The notes under the pieces were generated by a model. That model saw nothing but the letters and a program-made list of their open reading frames with translations, did not search any database and had not been told where the DNA came from. Shown here piece after piece: positions 57,188 to 64,000 of a DNA stretch of 64,000 nucleotides. The DNA comes from Virgibacillus salexigens. Lineage in GTDB: Bacteria; Bacillota; Bacilli; Bacillales; Amphibacillaceae. The stretch lies in NCBI RefSeq assembly GCF_014905415.1, contig NZ_BNEO01000002.1, positions 930,001 through 994,000 of the forward strand, in the 5' to 3' direction. The stretch's first letter is position 1, and every line of letters starts with the position of its first letter. A program made the translations under genes and the position numbers.

Positions 57188-58153
57188 CTATTCACTTTGA
57201 TTATTACCTGATTGTTGTTGCTCGTCACCAAAGCTAGCATATGGAGGATATCCAGGCGGCATTGGGTGAGGATGCTGATACATATCATTTCTAACTTGTG
57301 GAGGGTAAAGGTTTGATGGTTGCTGTTGATATATGCCTTCCGGTTGTTGTTGCTGTTGTTGCTGCTGTGGTTGCTGTTGTTGCTGTGGTTGTTGTGGTTG
57401 CTGTTGATTCATGCCTTCTGGTTGCTGTAGCGTTGGTGGTACTTGATAATCTTGATTTCTGTACATTCCATATGAAGGTTTAGAACCCCCGCAACCACAG
57501 TCGTGTTTTGCATCCATTGCTCCTTGCACCTGTGGCATAGGATGGTGTCCATGATGATGACCAGGCCCACCATATCCAAACGGCGCAGGCCCCATCATTT
57601 GAAATGGTACTTGTGGATAACATGGATCCATTACATAACAGCACAACGGTACCATAGGTTGTTGTGGTTGAGGTTGTGGCATCGGATACGGTAAAGGCAT
57701 CGGTTTAACTTGTTCCTTCTTCGGCTCTTCCTTTTTCATTTCTTTCTTTTCTGGTTGTTTAGGCATTGGCATTTGTGGAAAATTGATCGTTGTATAATTG
57801 TGAAAATCTTGCTCCATCATTGGCATTTGCATCTGTGGTTGAGCCGGCATTGGTGGCATTTGATGTACTGGCATTTCAGGTTTCATCATTTTTGGCTTTT
57901 CTTTATCATCCTCTTTTATTACTGGTAATGGTTTCGGTGAAACATCTTTATACGCATGCTCTTTTGGCTTTTGTTGCATTTGTTGTTGCTTTACTGCCTT
58001 GGAGGATCCTGGGATTTTAATTTTCATACCAGGCATAATCATATCAGGACTTGATAAGTGACTATTGACTTGTTTTAATTCTTCAAAATCAACACCATAT
58101 TGCTGTGCTATTTCCCATAATGAATCTCCTTTTTGTACAATGTGTATCTTCAA
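57188..58153 (-). CDS. safA: Spore coat assembly protein SafA
   Basis: SafA directs inner coat assembly around the forespore. The 321-residue protein starts at a TTG (58151-58153) with GAGGAG upstream. Residues 1-50 form a LysM domain (IVQKGDSLWEIAQQYGVDFE). The rest is low in complexity: proline- and methionine-rich (about 80-170), a cysteine patch (LCCYVMDPCYP near 180), a histidine stretch (GHHHGHHP), CGCGG, and a glutamine-proline run (about 250-285). In B. subtilis a shorter form starts at an internal Met; one may exist here before LCCYVM. Confidence 0.93.
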   Translation of the reverse strand: MKIHIVQKGDSLWEIAQQYGVDFEELKQVNSHLSSPDMIMPGMKIKIPGSSKAVKQQQMQQKPKEHAYKDVSPKPLPVIKEDDKEKPKMMKPEMPVHQMPPMPAQPQMQMPMMEQDFHNYTTINFPQMPMPKQPEKKEMKKEEPKKEQVKPMPLPYPMPQPQPQQPMVPLCCYVMDPCYPQVPFQMMGPAPFGYGGPGHHHGHHPMPQVQGAMDAKHDCGCGGSKPSYGMYRNQDYQVPPTLQQPEGMNQQQPQQPQQQQQPQQQQQQQQPEGIYQQQPSNLYPPQVRNDMYQHPHPMPPGYPPYASFGDEQQQSGNNQSE

Positions 58154-58528
58154 AATGAATCAATCTCCTCTCTTTTCATTTCTGGGCTAATACTCTATAT
58201 CAACATATGCATGGAAAGTTTAAATGTTGAATAATTTAATTTAAGACTCAGGGTTCTCTTCCAAGTTAGTCATTGAGGCCACGTACACACCTTATTCTTG
58301 ATGAAGAGGCTAAATATAGAGCCTATAAAGCATGCGACGAATACCTTCAAGTTAGCTGCTCATCTAAATAATTACACTCATGAATAGCGCAAGTACCTTG
58401 GTCATCCCCGACAAAATCTTAATTCCGAAGTGATGTTTTCTGCCACAACGTAAGATTGCTTAAGACCTTGAGGGGGTAGACGCTCGAGCTAGACACAACA
58501 AAGCAAAACCTTATACTTTCTTAACTTC
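58154..58528. other. Noncoding interval between safA and pheA
   Basis: About 375 bases without a coding ORF. The first 100 bases should hold the safA promoter. Bases 58240-58520 are richer in G+C than the flanks and have no recognisable gene, RNA or complete repeat. In B. subtilis the nadABC-nifS cluster lies near here, so this could be decayed sequence, but I found no remnant. Confidence 0.4.
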
Positions 58529-58559
58529 AAAAAAATCGGCAATCATTTAGATTACCGAC
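58529..58559 (-). terminator. Terminator of pheA
   Basis: On the minus strand TCGGTAATC pairs with GATTGCCGA (one G-U), followed by seven Ts. It lies 13 bases after the pheA stop. Confidence 0.88.
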
Positions 58560-58571
58560 TCAATTAACTAT

Positions 58572-59435
58572 CTACATATCATTCATTTGATATACTGGAT
58601 ATGTTCCTAATATTGACACATTGCATCCTAATGCTTCTAATTCTCCAATGACCCCTGGAAATAGCACCTCATCATATTCTTGATTAACATCAACAATGAA
58701 GAAATAATTGCCTAAACCGGTTTTCATAGGTCGTGATTCAATCTTTGATAAGTTCATTTTTCTCCAGGCAAAAGCAGATAAAACTTGATGTAAGGCTCCT
58801 GCGTAATCACTAGGTAACGTAATTAAGACGGTTGTCTTTTCAGAATATTTTGGGTGATTAATCTTTATCTGGTTTTCCTTCTTACTTAAAACAGCAAACC
58901 TTGTATGGTTATTTGGGAAGTCGTGTATATTCTCATCCAAAATACGTAATCCATACAATTCTGCTGCTAATTTATTGCCAATTGCCGCAATCGATCCTTT
59001 CTTCTCAGCAACTAATTCAGCAGCCTTGCCTGTTGACGATGTATAATGAATCGATGCATTTGCTATATGCTGATGAAGATATTGATGGCATTGAGCAATT
59101 GCATGACTATGTGAGTGTATTTCACTTAATTCTCCGTAACTACCCGTGAATTCAGGATCCACTAATAAATGTTGTTGTATCGGAACAACGATTTCTGCTA
59201 CAATCGGTAACCTCACTTGATGTACTAAATAATCAATCGTTAACTGCACGGTGCCTTCTATTGCATTCTCAAGCGGCACGACGCCAATATCAATTTCGTC
59301 TTCATTCACAGCGTCTATACATTCAGGAATTGTAGCAAAGCTTTGTTTTACTTCGCCATTAAAAGCTGTATCTACTGCTAATTTTGTAAATGTTCCTTTT
59401 GGACCTAAATAACCAATCGTTGCTGCCAAAACCAT
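58572..59435 (-). CDS. pheA: Prephenate dehydratase
   Basis: PheA converts prephenate to phenylpyruvate for phenylalanine synthesis. The 287-residue, single-function enzyme opens IGYLGPKGTFTKLAV; the catalytic region holds NNHTRFAVLSKKE near residue 170 and the C-terminal ACT domain contains ESRPMKTGLGNYFFIVDV near 237, the phenylalanine-sensing part. In B. subtilis pheB (an ACT protein) lies between obg and pheA; it is absent here. Confidence 0.96.
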   Translation of the reverse strand: MVLAATIGYLGPKGTFTKLAVDTAFNGEVKQSFATIPECIDAVNEDEIDIGVVPLENAIEGTVQLTIDYLVHQVRLPIVAEIVVPIQQHLLVDPEFTGSYGELSEIHSHSHAIAQCHQYLHQHIANASIHYTSSTGKAAELVAEKKGSIAAIGNKLAAELYGLRILDENIHDFPNNHTRFAVLSKKENQIKINHPKYSEKTTVLITLPSDYAGALHQVLSAFAWRKMNLSKIESRPMKTGLGNYFFIVDVNQEYDEVLFPGVIGELEALGCNVSILGTYPVYQMNDM

Positions 59436-59505
59436 AATCTCCCTTCACTTCTTTTAAAAATTTCTTTAGTAGCCTGGTTCAGCTACCTACACGGATTTAT
59501 TTCGA

Positions 59506-60789
59506 TTACTCAATAAACTCAAATTCAAAATCTAAAAGACGAATGGTATCCCCATCTTCTGCACCTCGTTTTCGTAGTGCATCATCAACGCCCATTCCCC
59601 GTAATTGTCTAGAGAATCGCTGTACAGCTTCATCATGATTAAAGTCAGTCATTTTAAATAATTTTTCAATTTTTGCTCCAGATAAAACATAAGCTCCATC
59701 ATCATCACGAGTAATTTTGAATGGTGCTTCTTCCTTGTGATAGCGATAAATTACTTTTTCTTCTTGCTCAGGCTCTTCTTCTGGAGATATTTTCGGTATA
59801 CTATCTAGTGCATCAGCAACAGCGAATAATAGATCTCTGATTCCTTCTTTTGTGAGAGCAGAAATTTCAAAAACTGGATACTTGTCGTCTAATTCTTGTT
59901 TGAATTGTGCTAAATTATCTTTCGCACCTGGCATTTCCATTTTATTTGCAGCAATGATTTGTGGACGTTGCATGATTTTTGCATCATATTTCGTTAACTC
60001 TTGATTTATCTTTAGAAAATCCTGATATGGATCCCTACCTTCTGTTGCAGCCATATCAATGACATGAACAATAACTCTTGTTCGTTCTACATGTCTAAGG
60101 AATTGATGGCCTAAACCAACCCCTTCATGCGCTCCTTCGATTAAACCCGGCAAATCTGCCATCACAAATCCACGATGATCTTTTGTTTCAACCACACCAA
60201 GGTTTGGCGCCAATGTTGTAAAATGGTAATCTGCGATTTTGGGCTTTGCTGCACTAACAACAGATATCAAGGTAGATTTACCCACACTCGGAAAACCCAC
60301 TAAGCCAACATCAGCAATAAGCTTCAGTTCGACCTTTATATTACGTTCTTGGCCTGGTTCTCCATTTTCAGCCATATCTGGCGCTGGGTTTCTAGGAGTG
60401 GCAAATCGTGAATTTCCTCGTCCGCCTCTGCCACCATTGACAATAATTGCCTCTTGCCCATGATTGGTTAAATCAGCAATCACTTCATTCGTTTCTTCAT
60501 CCGTCACAGTAGTGCCAGGAGGAACAGGAATGATTAACGATTTTGCATTTTTACCGTGCTGATTTTGACTCATCCCATTTTCTCCACGCTTTCCCTTAAA
60601 ATGGCGATTATACCGGAAATCCATTAATGTATTAAGACCTTCATCTACTTTAAAGATAATATCTGCACCATTTCCTCCATCGCCACCTGCTGGTCCACCT
60701 TTAGGAACGTACTTTTCTCGACGATACGCAACGAGTCCATTTCCACCATCGCCAGCTTTTACATATACACTAACTTGATCTACAAACAT
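59506..60789 (-). CDS. obg: Obg-family GTPase (ObgE/CgtA)
   Basis: Obg binds 50S subunits and in B. subtilis is needed for general stress response and sporulation entry. The 427-residue protein has the glycine-rich Obg fold ([21 protein letters not shown] near residue 24, cited in part), the GTPase domain with [10 protein letters not shown] near 164, [16 protein letters not shown] near 211 and NKMEMP near 283, and a C-terminal OCT domain (about 350-427). It follows spo0B by 14 bases, as in B. subtilis. Confidence 0.96.
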   Translation of the reverse strand: MFVDQVSVYVKAGDGGNGLVAYRREKYVPKGGPAGGDGGNGADIIFKVDEGLNTLMDFRYNRHFKGKRGENGMSQNQHGKNAKSLIIPVPPGTTVTDEETNEVIADLTNHGQEAIIVNGGRGGRGNSRFATPRNPAPDMAENGEPGQERNIKVELKLIADVGLVGFPSVGKSTLISVVSAAKPKIADYHFTTLAPNLGVVETKDHRGFVMADLPGLIEGAHEGVGLGHQFLRHVERTRVIVHVIDMAATEGRDPYQDFLKINQELTKYDAKIMQRPQIIAANKMEMPGAKDNLAQFKQELDDKYPVFEISALTKEGIRDLLFAVADALDSIPKISPEEEPEQEEKVIYRYHKEEAPFKITRDDDGAYVLSGAKIEKLFKMTDFNHDEAVQRFSRQLRGMGVDDALRKRGAEDGDTIRLLDFEFEFIE

Positions 60790-60803
60790 ACTTTCACCTC
60801 ATC

Positions 60804-61334
60804 TTAGAAACATGGTACAGAGAAATCACATATTAAACAATTCGCTTGTTTGTATACGGATAACGTGTATAAACTCGTTAAAGAATTTAAGCGAATTAGT
60901 AAGCTCTCCTGATTTATTATCCCATAAATCATCAAGCGAACCTCTATAACTTCTGTCCTACCTGTTACCATTTCCAATTCAATATCAATTAGATCATTAC
61001 TCTGATTTTCGTCTTGGACCAATGCCATGATCTGACGACATTGTTCTGTTAATAGCTTGTCTGCTTTTTCTACCTTTTTATTTTCCGTATGTATTCGAAA
61101 TTTTAATCGCATATCTTGATACATTTGATGAAATTGAAGCACCCACAAGAAGAATTCAAAAGCTTGTAGTTGCATTAATTTCCGCTCTTCATGATAATAG
61201 GCAATAGCATCAGACGTTTTTTCCTCTACTCTTTCTACTTTTCCCATGGATGCATAACCATGAATGACTTGTAAATGATTCATCAAGTCATGTCGGTAAT
61301 GCTGTATTAGCTGAACTACCTCTTTTTCTGTCAT
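60804..61334 (-). CDS. spo0B: Sporulation phosphotransferase Spo0B
   Basis: Spo0B moves phosphate from Spo0F to Spo0A in the sporulation phosphorelay. The 176-residue protein has the helical hairpin with the phosphorylated histidine in YRHDLMNHLQVIHGYASMGK near residue 14. The C-terminal half is a degenerate kinase-like fold, poorly conserved as usual. The ATG at 61332-61334 has GAGGGGG six bases upstream. It lies between rpmA and obg; a terminator separates it from rpmA. Confidence 0.9.
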   Translation of the reverse strand: MTEKEVVQLIQHYRHDLMNHLQVIHGYASMGKVERVEEKTSDAIAYYHEERKLMQLQAFEFFLWVLQFHQMYQDMRLKFRIHTENKKVEKADKLLTEQCRQIMALVQDENQSNDLIDIELEMVTGRTEVIEVRLMIYGIINQESLLIRLNSLTSLYTLSVYKQANCLICDFSVPCF

Positions 61335-61420
61335 GTTACGCCCCCTCACTATGTTCCAAAGTATAGCAAAAAATTAAGAAAAGATCATTCATATTGGGTA
61401 GACCTTTTCCTCAGATTATA

Positions 61421-61455
61421 AAAAACTCCAGCCAACATACTGGCTGGAGTTTTTT
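61421..61455 (-). terminator. Terminator of the rplU-prp-rpmA operon
   Basis: AAAAACTCCAGCCA pairs with TGGCTGGAGTTTTT, a 14-base perfect stem with a six-base loop, eight bases after the rpmA stop. Confidence 0.92.
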
Positions 61456-61462
61456 ATAATAC

Positions 61463-62096
<634 letters not shown>

Positions 62097-62107
62097 GTTA
62101 GAATCCT

Positions 62108-62416
62108 TTATGCATTAATTTTGTCAATTACCAATTTGGTATAAGGCTGACGATGACCTTGCTTGCGATGATAATTCTTTTTTGGTTTGTATTTAAATAC
62201 AGTAATTTTCTTTTGACGACCATGTTTGGCAACTTTTGCAGTTACAGTAGCACCTTCAACATACGGGGCGCCGACTTTCACGTCATCTCCACCAACAAAA
62301 AGAACTTTATCAAATGTAAAAGCATCATCTTGCTCAGCAGCAACTTTTTCAATGTAGATTTCTTGACCTTCTTCTACTTTGATTTGTTTACCACCTGTCT
62401 CAATAATAGCGTACAT
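62108..62416 (-). CDS. rplU: 50S ribosomal protein L21
   Basis: L21 is a 102-residue 23S rRNA-binding protein. It opens [18 protein letters not shown] and contains [19 protein letters not shown] near residue 75. It is the first gene of rplU-prp-rpmA. A structured leader, likely an L21 autoregulation site, precedes it, and the ribosome site is strong (AAGGAGGTG). Confidence 0.97.
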   Translation of the reverse strand: MYAIIETGGKQIKVEEGQEIYIEKVAAEQDDAFTFDKVLFVGGDDVKVGAPYVEGATVTAKVAKHGRQKKITVFKYKPKKNYHRKQGHRQPYTKLVIDKINA

Positions 62417-62526
62417 ACTACATGCACCTCCTTAATTAACTCAGACTCGCCATACAGGTACCTTCATTGGTTTAAAAACCTGTTCTGCGCGGTTGTAGCA
62501 CTGGTGCTACGATGAATAACGTATTA
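62417..62526 (-). promoter_or_regulatory. L21 ribosomal-protein leader RNA
   Basis: The roughly 110-base leader on the minus strand forms a GC-rich hairpin (GTAGCACC with GGTGC-like arms around 62490-62510) and a second stem (CAGGTTTTT with AAACC). It has the position and size of the L21 leader family of Firmicutes, in which L21 is thought to repress its own operon. The match is by layout; no covariance search was run. Confidence 0.65.
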
Positions 62527-62556
62527 ATGCTACCATGTTTTCAGTACATGTGTCAA
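62527..62556 (-). promoter_or_regulatory. Sigma-A promoter of rplU
   Basis: On the minus strand TTGACA (62556-62551) and TAGCAT (62532-62527) are 18 bases apart. The -35 is perfect and the -10 matches four of six positions. Transcription would begin just before the L21 leader. Confidence 0.7.
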
Positions 62557-62669
62557 GATTACATTCAGGTATTTGATTCATTTTAACAACTTTAACGAAC
62601 TGCAACTTTCATATAAAATTGGCACAACACAATTTTTACTGGACAATCTATTCATGTATTGTGCAATGG

Positions 62670-63323
62670 TTAAATTTCTTTCGTACTAACTACTTCAATT
62701 TTTCGAAGAGCTTGCGAAGCTAGTTGATCTGCTTCTTTATTTTTATTTCGAGAAACTAGCACATATTCTGGTTCCATTCCCAATTTTTCAAGCTTGGCAT
62801 CAATTCGATCAGCCCATCTCGAAAGTTCAAACTCATAACATGGCCATTCCCCACGTAATTGATTAATAACAACATTTGAATCACCTATAATTGTAATTGG
62901 GATGTGATGTGCTTCTAATGAATGAAGTTCTTGAAGTGCTAAATGAAGTGCTGCATATTCAGCTTCATTATTTGTCTTAAGTTCCTCAACCAGTGCATTT
63001 TTTCTGAGACGAAATGATTTATTGTTCTGTTTATAATACAAAACACAACCTAACCCTGACTGATTTGTTTCTGGATCAAACCCACCGTCGAAGTAGAGGA
63101 TAATATCATGAACCTCTGTTTTTAATTCCTCAATATGTCGCTGTAATTCCTTCATGGACCATGTTGTATCATGCTTATCTACATAAGTGATCTTTTTTAA
63201 ACGTCCAGTTCTTTCTAAATCCTCCGTTAGTAATAATGCTTTAGGCACCTTCATCTCTTCAGAAAAACAAGTCATTTCAGCACCTTTTGGGGTTCGATAC
63301 GTAAATTCCATTCTTACTTTCAT
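62670..63323 (-). CDS. RNase H-like protein (RNase HI fold with N-terminal extension)
   Basis: A 217-residue protein. The N-terminal 70 residues are unassigned (MKVRMEFTYRTPKGAEM). The RNase HI domain follows: LYFDGGFDPETNQSG (first Asp near residue 78), KTNNEAEYAALHLAL (Glu near 119), IIGDSNVVINQLRG (Asp near 146) and RNKNKEADQLASQAL (last Asp near 197). All four acidic residues are present, so it could be active. The ATG at 63321-63323 has AAGGAGG upstream. It is often labelled reverse transcriptase-like. Confidence 0.85.
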   Translation of the reverse strand: MKVRMEFTYRTPKGAEMTCFSEEMKVPKALLLTEDLERTGRLKKITYVDKHDTTWSMKELQRHIEELKTEVHDIILYFDGGFDPETNQSGLGCVLYYKQNNKSFRLRKNALVEELKTNNEAEYAALHLALQELHSLEAHHIPITIIGDSNVVINQLRGEWPCYEFELSRWADRIDAKLEKLGMEPEYVLVSRNKNKEADQLASQALRKIEVVSTKEI

Positions 63324-63414
63324 TTCATTGCCTCCTTGAAAACACCTTTCGTATATATACTTTACCCTAATTATTTTAATTCCTAATAGCAATCTCCTCT
63401 ATTTAAAAATAAAA

Positions 63415-63444
63415 AAGGGCAAGCCCAATAAAAGGCTTGCCCTT
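63415..63444. terminator. Terminator hairpin after spoIVFB
   Basis: AAGGGCAAGCC pairs perfectly with GGCTTGCCCTT around eight bases; six Ts follow on the minus strand. The spoIVFB stop codon (63443-63445) touches the stem. Confidence 0.88.
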
Positions 63445-64000
63445 AGGTTATGTGATCGGCAATTTCTCCAATGCTTTTATTCACCTGTTTATCGTAAAAA
63501 AAACTTTTCAAACAGAACGATTCATCTAGAGCATGTCGTTTATAATTAGCATCATATATATGAATATCATGTTTTCTTTCTCGATAAAAGTAAGAAAACA
63601 CTTCCATTAATGATTCACTAGCCTTAACATGAATCGGCATGCGTCTTGTATTATTTTTTGATTCCTCTTCATAACGTTGCAAAAGGAATCGCATAAAAGC
63701 ATAATACCGCTGTTTCCATTCGGTTCTATTTTCCATAAATAAAAAAATAAAAATAAAGAATGAGCTTAATGTAAAAGGAAATGCAAAAAGTTGAATAGAT
63801 AATAAAATTAAACTAGCTATCATCGAACCGAAAATAATGGAATAATATGCTTTCTTATATGGTAATAAAGAAGATAAAAATAATAATAACAGCTTACCGC
63901 CATCTAAAGGCCAAATAGGTAATAAATTAAATAATAAAATAATCGTATTATAATAATAAAATAGTTCCAAAACGGGAGGAGGTAATATATCTCCAGTCCC
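63443..64000 (-). CDS. spoIVFB: Stage IV sporulation protein FB, intramembrane protease (5' end outside the window)
   Basis: SpoIVFB is the site-2 metalloprotease of the outer forespore membrane that cuts pro-sigma-K. Only the last 185 or so codons are here; the frame is open to the right edge, so the HExxH zinc motif is not visible. The visible part has the second zinc motif in FNLLPIWPLDGGK, further membrane segments, and a C-terminal CBS-like domain (about 110 residues from the end). Its substrate gene sigK lies at 11520. Confidence 0.88.
   Translation of the reverse strand, partial: GTGDILPPPVLELFYYYNTIILLFNLLPIWPLDGGKLLLLFLSSLLPYKKAYYSIIFGSMIASLILLSIQLFAFPFTLSSFFIFIFLFMENRTEWKQRYYAFMRFLLQRYEEESKNNTRRMPIHVKASESLMEVFSYFYRERKHDIHIYDANYKRHALDESFCLKSFFYDKQVNKSIGEIADHIT

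Noticed and set aside
57298-57480. Short direct repeats that might suggest a CRISPR array
   Set aside because: They are imperfect codon repeats inside the safA reading frame without spacers of even size.
57298-58020. Several valine- or tryptophan-rich frames opposite safA
   Set aside because: They mirror the glutamine, proline and methionine codon runs of safA and have no ribosome sites.

Overview
This is an AT-rich stretch of chromosome from an endospore-forming Bacillaceae bacterium. Gene order (nadD-yhbY-aroE-yqeH-yqeG, udk-yrrM-mltG-ruvX-yrzL-alaS, recD2-yrrB-mnmA-yrvO-cymR, hisS-aspS, dtd-relA-apt-recJ-secDF-comN-spoVB, yajC-tgt-queA-ruvBA, safA, obg-spo0B-rpmA-prp-rplU-spoIVFB) follows the Bacillus subtilis yqe-yrr-yrb-ysx region closely. 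A complete-looking Mrp-type Na+/H+ antiporter operon and an ArsB/NhaD-type permease fit a halotolerant or alkaliphilic relative. My best guess is Oceanobacillus or a close neighbour, inferred from synteny and composition only. No prophage, intact insertion sequence, CRISPR array, rRNA or tRNA gene was seen.

Layout. 1-3504: housekeeping operon on the minus strand (yqeK partial, nadD, yhbY, aroE, yqeH, yqeG). 3505-4200: a repeat-like noncoding block, DnaA boxes and the sporulation checkpoint gene sda. 4527-9813: mrpA-C-D-E-F-G on the plus strand, with no mrpB. 9915-12224: a second-type murE followed by an uninterrupted sigK. 12262-28954: minus-strand run from yrhC-mtnN through greA, udk, mltG, alaS (with T-box), recD2, mnmA-yrvO and cymR. 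29123-31169: rarA and rsfA on the plus strand. 31236-34954: 6S RNA, then aspS and hisS with a T-box. 35251-36303: an SH3/amidase cell-wall hydrolase. 36473-45315: dtd, relA, apt, recJ, lapA, secDF, comN. 45436-49388: spoVB, a permease, yrzE and a DinB protein. 49543-57123: yajC-tgt-queA-ruvBA, yebC, coxA, nadE and a kinase. 57188-64000: safA, pheA, obg, spo0B, rpmA-prp-rplU with leader, an RNase H-like protein and the end of spoIVFB.

The window is dense in sporulation functions: sda and spo0B act on the phosphorelay; rsfA, spoVB, coxA and safA act in forespore or coat; sigK encodes pro-sigma-K, whose processing protease SpoIVFB lies at the right edge. Translation and tRNA functions (alaS, hisS, aspS, mnmA, tgt, queA, dtd, yhbY, yqeH, obg, L21, L27) form the other main theme. 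Recognisable RNA regulation includes two T-box leaders, an L21 leader and 6S RNA.

The most unusual signal is a recurring architecture at four same-strand junctions (murE-sigK, rarA-rsfA, nadE-coxA, mtnN-yrhC). There the Shine-Dalgarno sequence of the downstream gene is one arm of an inverted repeat whose other arm lies between the two genes. Read-through RNA would hide the ribosome site, while a transcript starting between the arms would expose it. The mrpB-less Mrp operon and the divergent stand-alone MurE are the other points worth testing.
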